From assembly GCF_003350005.1 (NCBI RefSeq), contig NZ_QLKS01000003.1:186001-250000 (forward strand): DNA of 64,000 nt, written 5' to 3'. Shown piece by piece: positions 47,525 to 59,444 of this stretch. The position numbers and the translations under genes were made by a program. A model generated the notes under the pieces. It searched no databases. It had not been told where the DNA came from and saw nothing but the letters and a program-made list of their open reading frames with translations. This DNA comes from Psychrobacter proteolyticus. GTDB taxonomy: Bacteria > Pseudomonadota > Gammaproteobacteria > Pseudomonadales > Moraxellaceae. How positions within the stretch are numbered: position 1 is the stretch's first letter; every line of letters begins with the position of its first letter.

Positions 47525-48253
47525 ATGTCAGGATTATTAAAAAAACTACCCGCCAAGTTGACCAATAAACTGCCAGCTAAAGTATCTGACAGCACAAAAT
47601 CTTCAGTTGAAAAACCCAGTAGCACGCTAAAACCAATTAGCAATCAATTTACTAAACTGTTATCAGTCACCAAATATCTGCCTGCTGGTGCACGCTCAAG
47701 TATTTTATCTAAAGCCTTTGGCAAGGTCGTTCCCTATGTCGGCACAACTGGCATTTATTATGAGACGGTAGAACCAAACCAAGTTGTCGTTAGTTTAAAT
47801 AACAATAAAGCCGTTCAAAACCATATCGGCTCTATCCATGCAGTCGCTATCACGTTACTGGCTGAGACAGCAACGGGGTTTATTTTGGGTTTAAACTTGC
47901 CCTCTGATCGCATTCTGCTGATTAAATCTTACTCGGTAAATTTTCATCGTCCAATCAAAAAAGGTCAAATTGCTGCTATTGCAAGCTTATCTGATGAACA
48001 GCGTTTGGATATCCTAAACACGCCCAAAGGTGAGATGATTATTCCTTGTGTCATCAAAGATCGTGAATCTGATAGTGACCGCGATCCAATTGTGGTTGAG
48101 ATGACGTGGGCATGGATACCAAAAGCGGAGCTAGAGGCACGCCGCCAAGGTAAAGCGTCTGAAAAAGTCGCAGAAGATGACACTAAAACCGAGGCATCAA
48201 TCGAAGAAAGCGATGCATCATCTACTGAAAATGAGAGTGATGCCCCTAAGTAA
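47525..48253 (+). CDS. DUF4442-type hotdog-fold protein (putative thioesterase)
   Basis: A 242-residue protein. The central region (about 70-205) resembles DUF4442 hotdog-fold proteins: NHIGSIHAVAITLLAETATG, in which the helix that holds the catalytic or acyl-binding residues is recognisable, then LLIKSYSVNFHRPIKKGQ. Both ends are low-complexity: a lysine/alanine/serine-rich N-terminus and an acidic C-terminus (SIEESDASSTENESDAPK). The role is inferred as acyl-CoA or acyl-ACP handling; no substrate can be given. Monocistronic, with a ribosome site TTAAGGAA before the ATG. Confidence 0.75.
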   Translation: MSGLLKKLPAKLTNKLPAKVSDSTKSSVEKPSSTLKPISNQFTKLLSVTKYLPAGARSSILSKAFGKVVPYVGTTGIYYETVEPNQVVVSLNNNKAVQNHIGSIHAVAITLLAETATGFILGLNLPSDRILLIKSYSVNFHRPIKKGQIAAIASLSDEQRLDILNTPKGEMIIPCVIKDRESDSDRDPIVVEMTWAWIPKAELEARRQGKASEKVAEDDTKTEASIEESDASSTENESDAPK

Positions 48254-48287
48254 CTAGTGGTAGCGAATAACTGGTTAAGTCCAATAC

Positions 48288-48315
48288 GATGCGCTATTTA
48301 CTTTTTTAGCGCATC
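48288..48315. repeat. 9-bp inverted repeat between hotdog gene and gspE
   Basis: GATGCGCTA (48288-48296) and TAGCGCATC (48307-48315) form a stem with a T-rich loop between convergent genes. Without a T-run after the stem it is only a possible terminator. Confidence 0.6.
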
Positions 48316-48423
48316 TAGCATATTGGTAGCCAACAAACCCATTATAAAAATTTTAAAACTAAAATAACTGGCTGCTCACGCCAGTGATTTTTTGTCTGAT
48401 ACACCAATATTTAGTTCAAAAAT

Positions 48424-49977
48424 TTATACCAGTATTGTGTCGTCCGTTAATGCACTCTCTTTCGTTACTCGTAGTACTTCCTCCAATGTCGTGCGACCTT
48501 CTATGACTTTACGTAAGCCATCCGCACGTATCGATGGTGTTTGTTGGCGCGCATACTCTTCGAGCTCATACTCAGCCGTATTGCTATGAATCATACGGCG
48601 CAATGTATCGTCGATTGGCACGACTTCATAGATGGCAGTACGTCCTCTGAACCCTGACTGATTACATTTATCGCAGCCAACTGGCTTGGGCAGACGAATT
48701 AACTCACTTGCTATATCTTTGGTATCACTTTTAAACATTGACCCAATACCAATTTCGGTAAACAACTTGGCTTGCTCGGTATCAGCAGCCTGCCAGCTTT
48801 GACAATGTGAACATAAGGTACGTACCAAACGTTGCGCTACTACGCCAATAAGCGACGAAGACAACAGAAACGGTTCAACACCCATATCCTGTAAGCGAGT
48901 GACTGCACCAATAGCAGTGTTGGTATGTAGCGTCGATAGTACCAAATGCCCTGTTAAAGAGGCCTGTACGGCAATCTCTGCTGTCTCTAAATCACGAATT
49001 TCACCAACCATCACTACATCAGGATCTTGACGCAACATCGCGCGCAAACTTTTAGCAAATGTCATGTCTACTTTATTATTGACCTGCGTCTGCCCGATAC
49101 CATCGAGCTGAAACTCAATAGGATCTTCAGCGGTCAAGATATTGCGAGTTTGATCATTTAAATCGGTCAATGCAGAATATAGCGTCGTGGTTTTACCCGA
49201 GCCAGTCGGCCCTGTCACCAAAATAATGCCATGCGGACGATGGATTAAGCGTTTTAGCTCAGTATAGTCATTATCAGACAACCCCAAATACGTCATATTC
49301 AAACGACCAGCTTGCTTGTCTAATAGACGCATTACCACACGCTCACCAAAGCTCGATGGTAAGGTCGACACACGCACATCGACCTCTCGCCCTGCCAGTC
49401 TTAAACTAATACGACCATCTTGCGGCACTCGCTTTTCGGCGATATCCAATTTAGCCATTACCTTAATACGCGAGACCAACAATGGAGCCAGTTGACGTTT
49501 TGGTGTGATGATTTCTTTTAGCTCACCATCAACTCGGAAACGGACGACCAAACGCTTTTCAAAGGTCTCAATATGAATATCTGAGGCACTTAAACGGATG
49601 GCTTCGGACAACAAGGCGTTGATCAGACGAATGATAGGCGCATCGTCTTGTTGATCCATCAAATCTTCAGTTTCAGGGACGCTATCTGCCAAGCTATCGA
49701 GATCAGGGTGGTCCTCCAGTCCAGCAGCAATATGCTGCGACTCTCCTGTATTGCCAGCATAAGCCGCATTCATACGTTTTTCAAAATCGTTCGCGCTGAC
49801 ACTTTCGTAAGTAGGTACACCTCGAATGCCTTGCTGCTGTAAAAACCGTACCGCTTCGTTGATCGCTGACAGCGGAGTAGCTTTGGTGAGTACCAATGTT
49901 GGCGGCAATTCAGGATCTATCGCAAGTATGGCCAAAATCTGATGGCGTTTCGCAAAGCTGTATGGCAACTGCATCAT
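48424..49977 (-). CDS. gspE: Type II secretion ATPase GspE
   Basis: The cytosolic hexameric ATPase that powers pseudopilus assembly. Walker A is VTGPTGSGKTTTLYSALTDL (about 250-270), Asp and His boxes surround ILTAEDPIEFQLDG, Walker B is VVMVGEIRDLETAEIA, and the tetra-cysteine zinc motif reads CSHCQS then CDKCNQSGF. I start at the ATG at 49977 (MMQLPYSFAKRHQIL), giving 517 residues; the frame extends to a GTG at 50019 with little support. Convergent with the hotdog gene and distant from gspF/gspG (about 8 kb), consistent with scattered type II secretion loci in Moraxellaceae. Confidence 0.93.
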   Translation of the reverse strand: MMQLPYSFAKRHQILAILAIDPELPPTLVLTKATPLSAINEAVRFLQQQGIRGVPTYESVSANDFEKRMNAAYAGNTGESQHIAAGLEDHPDLDSLADSVPETEDLMDQQDDAPIIRLINALLSEAIRLSASDIHIETFEKRLVVRFRVDGELKEIITPKRQLAPLLVSRIKVMAKLDIAEKRVPQDGRISLRLAGREVDVRVSTLPSSFGERVVMRLLDKQAGRLNMTYLGLSDNDYTELKRLIHRPHGIILVTGPTGSGKTTTLYSALTDLNDQTRNILTAEDPIEFQLDGIGQTQVNNKVDMTFAKSLRAMLRQDPDVVMVGEIRDLETAEIAVQASLTGHLVLSTLHTNTAIGAVTRLQDMGVEPFLLSSSLIGVVAQRLVRTLCSHCQSWQAADTEQAKLFTEIGIGSMFKSDTKDIASELIRLPKPVGCDKCNQSGFRGRTAIYEVVPIDDTLRRMIHSNTAEYELEEYARQQTPSIRADGLRKVIEGRTTLEEVLRVTKESALTDDTILV

Positions 49978-50094
49978 AAAGACGGCCCGATAAGTGAGGA
50001 AAAGATAAGAAGTACGCACGCCAAGACAGGGTGGATGCCTTGTCCTTAACAGTTCGAATCAAAAAAGACTGCCAGTAAGGTTGCATGAGTTTGT

Positions 50095-50100
50095 TATAAT
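50095..50100 (+). promoter_or_regulatory. Possible -10 box upstream of thiG
   Basis: A perfect TATAAT lies 200 bases before the thiG start, but the -35 region is weak (GCCAGT-like). A sigma-70 promoter is possible. No TPP riboswitch is evident between it and thiG. Confidence 0.35.
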
Positions 50101-50304
50101 AGCATTTTGTTTTAGACGGGTATTATTTTATGTGACTGGCGCTTTATACCTATCGCCTAGCACATATTATTACTATTAGAGTTAGCATATCATGCGATTT
50201 TTTTGCAGACAGCTTGCCATTGTTTATTACAACTTTTAAATTGCTTAGATTACCCATCATATTTTGTCTGTCCCTTCTCCCGCTCGATATTAGGATTTTC
50301 CGTT

Positions 50305-51126
50305 ATGTCAGAGAACGTTAGCACTACTCATCCAACACCACTTTTACAAGATACCTTTACTGTCGGTAGCCGTACCTTTTCTTCGCGCCTGCTGGTTGGT
50401 ACTGGCAAGTATAAAGACATGACAGAGACTGGAGAAGCCATTGCCGCTTCAGCAGCCGAAATCGTGACCGTTGCTATTCGCCGTGTCAATATTGGACAAA
50501 ATAGTGATGAGCCTAACTTATTAGATGTGATTTCACCTGATAAATATACGATATTACCGAATACTGCTGGCTGCTTTGACGCCGAAACAGCCATTCGCAC
50601 TTGTAAGCTTGCTCGAGAGTTATTGGGTGGGCATAATTTGGTTAAGCTTGAGGTATTGGGGGATGAAAAAACCTTATATCCAAACGTTATGGAAACCTTA
50701 AAAGCAGCAAAAGTATTGATCGATGATGGTTTTGAAGTGATGGTTTATACGTCAGATGACCCTATCGTCGCACAAGAATTAGAAAGCATGGGCTGTGTCG
50801 CTATTATGCCGCTTGGCAGCTTGATTGGTTCAGGACTTGGTCTACTCAATCGTCATACACTTAGCTTAATAATCGAAAACGCCAAAGTACCCGTATTGGT
50901 TGACGCTGGTGTCGGTACTGCGTCTGATGCTGCACTTGCGATGGAGCTTGGCTGTGATGGTGTACTGATGAACTCAGCTATTGCCAATGCACAAAACCCA
51001 GTAATGATGGCTCACGCAATGAAACATGCTATGTGGGCAGGGCGCGCTGCGTTTTTGGCAGGTCGTATGCCTATGCGTAAGATGGCTACTGCTAGCTCAC
51101 CACAGACTGGGTATTTCTTTCAATAA
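50305..51126 (+). CDS. thiG: Thiazole synthase ThiG
   Basis: Forms the thiazole phosphate ring of thiamine from DXP, ThiS-thiocarboxylate and dehydroglycine. The start ATG at 50305 gives 273 residues and the expected N-terminus; a longer frame from 50203 encodes no conserved sequence. Visible are [33 protein letters not shown], the active-site lysine in [11 protein letters not shown], and phosphate-binding [10 protein letters not shown] and [17 protein letters not shown]. In many bacteria thiS precedes thiG; here it does not. Its substrate DXP is made by the dxs product at 54-56 kb. Confidence 0.95.
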   Translation: MSENVSTTHPTPLLQDTFTVGSRTFSSRLLVGTGKYKDMTETGEAIAASAAEIVTVAIRRVNIGQNSDEPNLLDVISPDKYTILPNTAGCFDAETAIRTCKLARELLGGHNLVKLEVLGDEKTLYPNVMETLKAAKVLIDDGFEVMVYTSDDPIVAQELESMGCVAIMPLGSLIGSGLGLLNRHTLSLIIENAKVPVLVDAGVGTASDAALAMELGCDGVLMNSAIANAQNPVMMAHAMKHAMWAGRAAFLAGRMPMRKMATASSPQTGYFFQ

Positions 51127-51300
51127 ATTGAAGTATAGATGACATATCATAATAGAGTCTGTTGAGTATTTACGTATAGCGCTGTCAGTGCTATGGTTGA
51201 TTGCTTAACACGCTCTATAAAATAATAAAAAATGTTATTTGATTGAAAATCTACTTATTATAATTTTCACATAACACTTATCGTCATAAAAGGATTTATT

Positions 51301-52740
51301 ATGCGACTTCTCACAGCAGTCGACCAGTTGTTTCTACTTCTTGAGTCGCGTAAACAGCCCATGCACGTTGGTGGGCTGTTTGTATTTGAATTGCCAGACA
51401 ATGCGGATAGCGATTTTGTCTATCAATTGGTAAAACAAATGCAAGAGTCTGATGTGCCGCCCAGCTTTCCTTTTAATCAGGTACTTGAGCATTTAGCCTT
51501 TTGGAAAAAAGACAAAGACTTTGATGTCGAGCATCATTTGCATCATGTCGCGCTACCAAGTCCTGGACGCGTACGTGAATTATTGATGTACGTCTCAAGA
51601 GAACATGGACGTTTATTAGATCGTGCCATGCCGCTATGGGAATGCCACGTCATCGAAGGTATCCAGCCAGAAGTCGAAGGTGGACCTGAACGTTTTGCAT
51701 GGTATTTTAAGATTCATCACTCTTTGGTTGATGGCATTGCAGCGATGCGTTTGGTTCAAAAATCCTTATCTCAATCGCCAACCGAACCAGTTACTCTCCC
51801 TGTCTGGTCGTTGATGGCGCGCCATCGTAACCAAGTAAACGCTATACTGCCTGCCGAACGATCTATCAGGGGCATCATAAAAGAGCAGATATCTACCATC
51901 AAACCTGTATTTACAGAACTGTTAGATAATGTAAAAAACTACGGTGATGAAGGGTACGTCGGTACTTTTGATGCCCCGATGAGTATCTTGAATAAACGTA
52001 TATCAGCCTCACGGCGTATAGCCGCACAGTCTTATGATATACAACGGTTTAACGATATTGCTGAAAGGCTCAAAATTAGCAGAAACGATGTGGTACTAGC
52101 GGTCTGTGCAGGCGCTATTCGCCGTTATCTAATCTCAATGGATGCGCTACCAAGCAAACCGTTGATTGCATTTGTACCGATGTCACTGCGTACTGACAAT
52201 AGTATATCAGGCAATCAGCTGTCATTTGTGTTGGCGAACTTGGGTACGCATTTGGACAATCCACTACGCAGGATAGAGCTTATCCATCGTAGTATGAATC
52301 ATGGCAAACGTCGCTTTCGCCGCATGAACCAAGCGCAGGTCATCAACTACAGTATCGTCTCATACGCGTGGCAAGGCATTAATTTGGCAACAGGACTGTT
52401 TCCTAGGAAACAGGCATTTAATCTGATTATTTCTAACGTGCCTGGTTCTGAAAAACCGCTGTACTGGAATGGCGCACGTCTGCAATCGCTGTACCCCGCT
52501 TCTATCGTCTTTAATGGTCAAGCGATGAATATCACTTTAGCCAGTTATCTAGATAAGATTGAGTTTGGTATCACTGCCTGTAGCAAAGCATTACCGCGTG
52601 TACAAGACATGCTAATGCTGATAGAAGAAGAGCTGCAGCTGCTAGAAACTACCAGTAAAGAGTTAGCATTCAAAGGCATTACTGTCGAAGATAAAGCAGG
52701 CAATAAGGGTAATGATAAAACAAAAAAGCTGGCTCCATAA
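51301..52740 (+). CDS. Wax ester synthase/diacylglycerol acyltransferase (WS/DGAT)
   Basis: A 479-residue bifunctional acyltransferase esterifying fatty alcohols or diacylglycerols with acyl-CoA to make storage lipids. The catalytic motif HHSLVDG is at 139-145, and family blocks include LLTAVDQLFLLLESRKQPMH at the N-terminus, PLWECHVIEG and NLIISNVPGSEKPLYWNGA near the C-terminus. Such enzymes are typical of Acinetobacter and Psychrobacter. It is single, with AAAGGA close to the ATG, and ends on a terminator whose stem overlaps its own stop codon. Confidence 0.94.
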   Translation: MRLLTAVDQLFLLLESRKQPMHVGGLFVFELPDNADSDFVYQLVKQMQESDVPPSFPFNQVLEHLAFWKKDKDFDVEHHLHHVALPSPGRVRELLMYVSREHGRLLDRAMPLWECHVIEGIQPEVEGGPERFAWYFKIHHSLVDGIAAMRLVQKSLSQSPTEPVTLPVWSLMARHRNQVNAILPAERSIRGIIKEQISTIKPVFTELLDNVKNYGDEGYVGTFDAPMSILNKRISASRRIAAQSYDIQRFNDIAERLKISRNDVVLAVCAGAIRRYLISMDALPSKPLIAFVPMSLRTDNSISGNQLSFVLANLGTHLDNPLRRIELIHRSMNHGKRRFRRMNQAQVINYSIVSYAWQGINLATGLFPRKQAFNLIISNVPGSEKPLYWNGARLQSLYPASIVFNGQAMNITLASYLDKIEFGITACSKALPRVQDMLMLIEEELQLLETTSKELAFKGITVEDKAGNKGNDKTKKLAP

Positions 52741-52757
52741 TGGAACCAGCTTTTTTT
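52722..52757. terminator. Bidirectional terminator between WS/DGAT and suhB
   Basis: AAGCTGG and CCAGCTT form the main stem with a further CTCC/GGA pairing, flanked by A- and T-runs. It overlaps the end of the acyltransferase gene and can also serve the convergent suhB. Confidence 0.88.
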
Positions 52758-52833
52758 CATTCATACTCAATCTAGATATCAACTACATCTAGGCACTGAA
52801 AGCGCTAAACATTAATACCAATGAGGTTAATGT

Positions 52834-53661
52834 TTAGATTGCGTCACCCCAGATTGGTACAACTGTTTGCATCAATGGCTTGAGTAGTTTCACATTACAA
52901 GCGAAGATAGAGCCTGATGTCATAGAGTTGTGCGCGCCAGTATGATCAACCACTACACCGCGTGCTTCAGTTACGATAAGCTCGCCCGCTGCGATGTCCC
53001 AAGGCTTGATAGACATTTCAAAATAACCGTCAAAACGACCAGCGGCAACATAGCATAAGTCAAGCGCAGCTGAACCCATACGACGTACCTGACCACCTGC
53101 CTCAGATATCTTCTGTAAGCTCTCAAAGTGCTGTTTAGCATAAGAAATAACTTCGCCATTGCGTTTACGCTCAAGCGGATGTCCGGTCGTAAAGAAACCG
53201 CCATCAATGGCTTTGCGCTCGCTCACTTGCATACGGCGATTGTTCAAACGCGCGCCTTTACCGCGGCTCGCTGAGAACATCTCATCACGTACTGGATCAT
53301 AGACCACACCGTGCTGGGTAACGCCTTTATGCTGTACTGCGATAGATACGCAGAACTGCGGTACGCCGTGGACAAAGTTCTTAGTGCCATCTAGTGGATC
53401 GATAATCCAGCACCAGTCAGCATCTTCGCCGCGGCCTTCTTGCATACCGAACTCTTCACCCAAAAATGAATGATTAGGATAGCTGGCTTTTAGCGTCTCG
53501 ATAGTGAGCTCTTCGCTAAAGCGATCAATGCGAGTAACCAGACCATCAAGTCCTTTAGACTCAATATCTAACTCGATTTTGTGGCGGTTTTGATGCGCAT
53601 ATAAAATCTCTTTACCAACTTTTTCAGCAGTACGCGCTGCGATGACGACCATGGGTTCCAT
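52834..53661 (-). CDS. suhB: Inositol-1-monophosphatase family protein SuhB
   Basis: A 275-residue Mg-dependent phosphatase when started at the ATG at 53661 (MEPMVVIAARTAEKVGKEIL, the usual N-terminus); the 30 extra upstream codons look non-coding. Metal-binding motifs are complete: FLGEEFG, WIIDPLDGTKNFVHG and WDIAAGELIV. Beside hydrolysing inositol phosphate, SuhB in E. coli joins the rRNA transcription antitermination complex; that role is likely but not visible in sequence. The ribosome site TAGG precedes the chosen start. Confidence 0.94.
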   Translation of the reverse strand: MEPMVVIAARTAEKVGKEILYAHQNRHKIELDIESKGLDGLVTRIDRFSEELTIETLKASYPNHSFLGEEFGMQEGRGEDADWCWIIDPLDGTKNFVHGVPQFCVSIAVQHKGVTQHGVVYDPVRDEMFSASRGKGARLNNRRMQVSERKAIDGGFFTTGHPLERKRNGEVISYAKQHFESLQKISEAGGQVRRMGSAALDLCYVAAGRFDGYFEMSIKPWDIAAGELIVTEARGVVVDHTGAHNSMTSGSIFACNVKLLKPLMQTVVPIWGDAI

Positions 53662-54004
53662 AAATAACCTATTTGCTTGATGAATGAATATAAAAAATAA
53701 GACTAACTCTGTGCCCACAACATGCCAAACAGCCGCCGCATCACACCACATCTATGCGATTAAAAACGTGTCTTTTATAAAAAAAAACTTATAAAAGACA
53801 CCCGCATTATACTAAAATTGTTCGATAAAAACGAAAAAACCGTCACGCTGACCCAGCCAGTACTTTGGCGATCATCTAAACTGCGCAAGTTGTAAAAAAG
53901 TCATCACCTACGGCTAGCAGGCGTTTGCTCTGTTTAAGGAGCTTATATCGATTTTAATTAATACCCTTTTAACGCATTAATTTTTTAAAATAATATTGTA
54001 ACGC
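53662..54004. other. Intergenic region between suhB and dxs
   Basis: A 343-base gap between two genes on the same strand. It contains a perfect 13-bp inverted repeat (53768-53801) and the rest is AT-rich, without a gene. Confidence 0.6.
53768..53801 (-). repeat. Perfect 13-bp inverted repeat upstream of suhB
   Basis: GTGTCTTTTATAA (53768-53780) and its complement (53789-53801) enclose an 8-base A-run. On the minus strand a short T-rich run follows, so it may end the dxs transcript or act in the suhB leader. Confidence 0.65.
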
Positions 54005-56068
54005 TTACGATAAGAGCATTTTGAGCTGTTTAGTCACGCCTTCGACATCCAGACCACAGTCAACCAATTGCTCTGCTTGTGAGCCATGGGCGATAAAACG
54101 ATCAGGAATACCGATGTTAGCAATAGCTGGACGATTTATCTTAAAGGCAGCCGATTCATTGAGTAAGTATTCATTCACTGCACTACCCGCGCCGCCCATA
54201 ATCATATGCTCTTCTAGGGTTGCTATATGAGTGACTCCTTGCGCTAATAACATCTCAAGCATTGCCGTATCTAGCGGTTTTACCCAGCGCATATTGACCA
54301 CCTGTATCTGGCAATCTAACGCTACATTATTATTAATTAGAGTTTCTGCAGCTTGCTGAGCAGTCGCGACCATCGTACCAAAAGCCAATAGTGCCAATTT
54401 GTAAGGCGCATTAGCTATACCTAATACTGACTCGACAACCGCTTCTCCAACTTTATAAGTTTGGGCGGGCTGTTCAATATCAGCACCCGTACCTGTACCA
54501 CGCGGATAACGTACAGCCGTGCACCCTTGATACTCATAGCAAGTATTGAGCAAATGGTAGCACTCGTTCTCATCTTTTGGCGCTGCAATCACCATATTAG
54601 GCACACAACGTAAGAATCCAAAATCAAATACGCCAGCATGCGTCGCACCGTCTTCACCGACTAGACCCGCTCGATCGATGGCAAACATCACATCGAGATT
54701 CTGTAGAGCCACGTCATGAATCAGCTGATCATATCCACGCTGCAGGAACGTTGAGTAAATTGCAACAATAGGTTTGACACCCTGAGTTGCCATCCCAGCC
54801 GCTAGCGTGACAGCATGTTGCTCAGCAATGGCCACATCAAAGAAACGCTCTGGAAACTGACAAGCAAAGTCAGTCATTCCTGAGCCTTCTTCCATAGCTG
54901 GGGTGACAGCTAGTAGCTTATCGTCTTCGGCCGCTTTGTCACATAAGAACTGCCCAAATACTTGCGAATACTTTAACGCTGGCTTTGTGCTTAGTTGTTT
55001 CGTTGGCTGCTCTATAGATTCAGCTTTAGACTTTTCGGGATTATCGACTGGCAATTTACTGATTGCGTGATAACCGACTGGATCTAATTCTGCTGGTGCA
55101 AACCCTTTACCCTTAGTGGTATAGATATGCACTAATACTGGGCCTTTTACTTGCTTCGCCAGTGAAAATACGCGCAGTAGCTCAGGAATATTATGACCAT
55201 CAAATGGACCAAAATAGGTAAAACCAATGGCTTTAAATAAGTTATCTTCTAGCTGCGGAACGTCACGCATCTCTTTGTGACGCTTGCGGCGATCAAACGC
55301 TTGCATATCAGGACGATGGCAGAGCACTGGCTCACCTAACTCAGAGATATCCACTTGATAACCTGATTCCCAAAGCATTGCCAAATGACGTGAAAATCCG
55401 CCTATAGAGCAAGATATCGACATATCATTATCGTTTAGGATGACCAGTAAATCAGCATCTTGCTGTACTGCGTCATTCATGGCCTCAAATGCCATGCCAC
55501 CTGTCATCGCACCATCACCAATGATGCAAGCAACCGTCTGCGCGCGGCCTTGATAACGCAGTGCGAGGCTCATGCCCAGACCAGCTGAAATAGAGGTCGA
55601 TGAATGTCCTACGCCAAAAGTGTCATAGACTGATTCTGCACGCTCAGGAAATGCCGTCAGACCATCTTTAGATCTAATAGTACCTAGCTGCTCACGGCGA
55701 CCTGTCAGTACTTTATGAGCATAGGCTTGATGACCCACGTCCCATACGATTTGGTCTTGCGGCATATCTAACAAATAATGCAATACAATGGTCAGCTCGA
55801 CCACACCCAGATTAGCACCGAAATGCCCACCACTCTGACCAGCTGAATATAATAGAAAAAGGCGCAATTCATCAGCCAACGTAATCAGCTTGGCAGTTGA
55901 AAATGTACTGAGGTCAGTAGGTGTATCAATTGTATCAAGCAATGGTGTATGAGGACGCACACGTGGAATCACAGTATAGGTCTGCTGTAAGCTTGATAGC
56001 TGCGCAGCAGAATCCCGCACTGAAGTAGATAGGGACTGAGACTTTGGAGAATGAGGTGACTGCTGCAT
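54005..56068 (-). CDS. dxs: 1-deoxy-D-xylulose-5-phosphate synthase
   Basis: Condenses pyruvate and glyceraldehyde 3-phosphate to DXP, the entry to MEP isoprenoid synthesis and to thiamine and pyridoxal. From the ATG at 56068 it has 687 residues; the longer frame begins with TTG at 56146 and is not conserved. Landmarks are [33 protein letters not shown], the thiamine-diphosphate site [17 protein letters not shown], and the transketolase glutamate region [15 protein letters not shown]. Divergent from ribA. Confidence 0.95.
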   Translation of the reverse strand: MQQSPHSPKSQSLSTSVRDSAAQLSSLQQTYTVIPRVRPHTPLLDTIDTPTDLSTFSTAKLITLADELRLFLLYSAGQSGGHFGANLGVVELTIVLHYLLDMPQDQIVWDVGHQAYAHKVLTGRREQLGTIRSKDGLTAFPERAESVYDTFGVGHSSTSISAGLGMSLALRYQGRAQTVACIIGDGAMTGGMAFEAMNDAVQQDADLLVILNDNDMSISCSIGGFSRHLAMLWESGYQVDISELGEPVLCHRPDMQAFDRRKRHKEMRDVPQLEDNLFKAIGFTYFGPFDGHNIPELLRVFSLAKQVKGPVLVHIYTTKGKGFAPAELDPVGYHAISKLPVDNPEKSKAESIEQPTKQLSTKPALKYSQVFGQFLCDKAAEDDKLLAVTPAMEEGSGMTDFACQFPERFFDVAIAEQHAVTLAAGMATQGVKPIVAIYSTFLQRGYDQLIHDVALQNLDVMFAIDRAGLVGEDGATHAGVFDFGFLRCVPNMVIAAPKDENECYHLLNTCYEYQGCTAVRYPRGTGTGADIEQPAQTYKVGEAVVESVLGIANAPYKLALLAFGTMVATAQQAAETLINNNVALDCQIQVVNMRWVKPLDTAMLEMLLAQGVTHIATLEEHMIMGGAGSAVNEYLLNESAAFKINRPAIANIGIPDRFIAHGSQAEQLVDCGLDVEGVTKQLKMLLS

Positions 56069-56701
56069 AAAGTGTACGATACCTACCAATCTGCTGACAA
56101 GACGTGTCTTTAAGATATAGCGGTCACTATAACTAAAAGACGTCAATAATACCTACATCATTATTGATGTAATCGACCATATAATTATTCATACAATTTT
56201 TGTATTTATGTAGCTGCGCTACTTACGACAGTAGACACGCTGTCATAATAGACCGCGCATCAAAACTAACGTTTTAATATCAAAACACTGATGCTTCAAT
56301 GGTCTTCACTGCTAAGGGATGACATTATGCCCTATTATTTTGCATCAATAGCGGATGTTAGTGACGACATAGTAATGTAAGGGTAAAGACTTGTCACTGT
56401 ATCCGTCAAAATAGTATGGCATAATAGCATTTTTTTTTAATTGTCGCTTTAATCATCGTGCGTCGTCTGTGAACTTTGTGTGTTTTTATAATAAATACAA
56501 TGAGCACACTGTCTTTATGAACAGGTTATACTGGTATCATCTTAATCTTAACAGTAAAGTTTAGGTGACCTGCTCATCTCAACTAATAGTTATATCGAAA
56601 ACAGTAGTTATCTCGAACAGTAACCGGCTCAAACAGCGCTCGTTTCACATAGCAATAACATACTTTTCACCGCCACGACTTTAGGCTTATGTAGGACAGC
56701 A
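56069..56701. other. Divergent intergenic region dxs-ribA
   Basis: About 630 bases with the promoters of dxs and of the ribA-hemF pair. A CATAAT box and a T9 run lie at about 56420-56440. I do not see an FMN or TPP riboswitch, nor a gene. Confidence 0.55.
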
Positions 56702-58448
<1,747 letters not shown>

Positions 58449-58836
58449 TTTTCGTAAATATCAAGGCATTCATATTTTTGGAAAACATTAAAAAGGTCAG
58501 CCTCTATCGCTGGCCTTTTTTTGTTATCAATACTATTTAAACGACCCACTCTCACGCTGTTATCGTAAAAAAAATGTGTTGTATAGCTACACCTAAAATC
58601 ACCGCAACCAACTATAAGCAACCACAACCAAGTTAAGTTATGCTTATTTAAAATATTACGAGGATATAACAACTATTTAATTACCATAGTGAAGATAACC
58701 GTTACAATAGAAGCCATTCTTTAGTAGCAACTGTGCTCAAAAGAGTTTAAAGCAGTATTTGTATAACTATATTGTACGACAAAGCGAGCGTTTGTAATCG
58801 CGCTTACTATTAGCCAGGTTTAAAGGAGTCAGTCAT
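58449..58836. other. Intergenic region before the cytochrome gene
   Basis: After the hemF terminator a 300-base AT-rich region leads to the cytochrome gene and presumably carries its promoter. A minus-strand open frame here shows no family features and is rejected. Confidence 0.6.
58489..58524 (+). terminator. Rho-independent terminator after hemF
   Basis: AAGGTCAGC pairs with GCTGGCCTT (one G-U pair) and is followed by seven T residues, about 45 bases after the stop. Confidence 0.9.
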
Positions 58837-59313
58837 ATGGCACAGGTTCATACCAACAAATCTTTCAAGTCTCTGTTTAGCATTACTTTGATGGCGGCTG
58901 CACTCGGTCTAACAGCCTGTAGCACGTCAACAGGATCTAGCCCTGACGTGGAAGCACGTCAAAACAGCATGAAAAACTGGGGCGATGCAATGGGCTTCAT
59001 GGGTGATATGGCAAAAGCACCTGACACATTTGATGCGGACTTATTTAAAGAACAAGCGGCGTTCTTGGCAGAAGATGCCGCCAACCCTTGGAGTCATTTT
59101 GAAGACCCAGAAGCGGTAGGTAATGCTACTGAAGCAGTTTGGTCTAATGCTGATGGCTTCAGTGCTGAAGCTGAAAACTTCCAAAAAGTCACTGCTGAGC
59201 TAAACGCCGCCGCACAAAACGCCACTAGCATGGACGATGTTAAACCTGCCTTTGGACAAGTTGGTGCAAGCTGTAAATCATGCCATACCGACTTTAGAGC
59301 AAAAGACGAATAG
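58837..59313 (+). CDS. Cytochrome c'-like lipoprotein
   Basis: A 158-residue exported haem protein. The signal peptide is of lipoprotein type (MAAALGLTAC, cysteine 28). The C-terminal haem motif is CKSCH (146-150) near the end, and the region around it (AFGQVGASCKSCHTDFR) matches class II cytochromes c (cytochrome c'), four-helix bundles with C-terminal haem. Cytochromes c' bind NO or act in electron transfer, but the role here is unknown. A ribosome site (AAAGGAG) precedes the ATG; the gene has its own terminator and no electron-transport neighbours. Confidence 0.82.
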   Translation: MAQVHTNKSFKSLFSITLMAAALGLTACSTSTGSSPDVEARQNSMKNWGDAMGFMGDMAKAPDTFDADLFKEQAAFLAEDAANPWSHFEDPEAVGNATEAVWSNADGFSAEAENFQKVTAELNAAAQNATSMDDVKPAFGQVGASCKSCHTDFRAKDE

Positions 59314-59347
59314 AGCTTTATATTTATAGCAAGTCGACAAATATAAC

Positions 59348-59383
59348 AAAACCGCCATATCAATTGATGTGGCGGTTTTTTTA
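59348..59383. terminator. Bidirectional terminator between cytochrome and mscS
   Basis: AACCGCCATAT and ATGTGGCGGTT form the stem, with A-run and T-run outside. It lies between convergent genes. Confidence 0.92.
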
Positions 59384-59444
59384 GTTTTCTAAATATTATT
59401 AGATATCACATTTTTGACACTAATTGAATATTTCACCGAGTGTG

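Noticed and set aside
56069..56701. FMN riboswitch before ribA
   Set aside because: The conserved AGGG and GATTC-type blocks of the FMN element could not be found in the gap.
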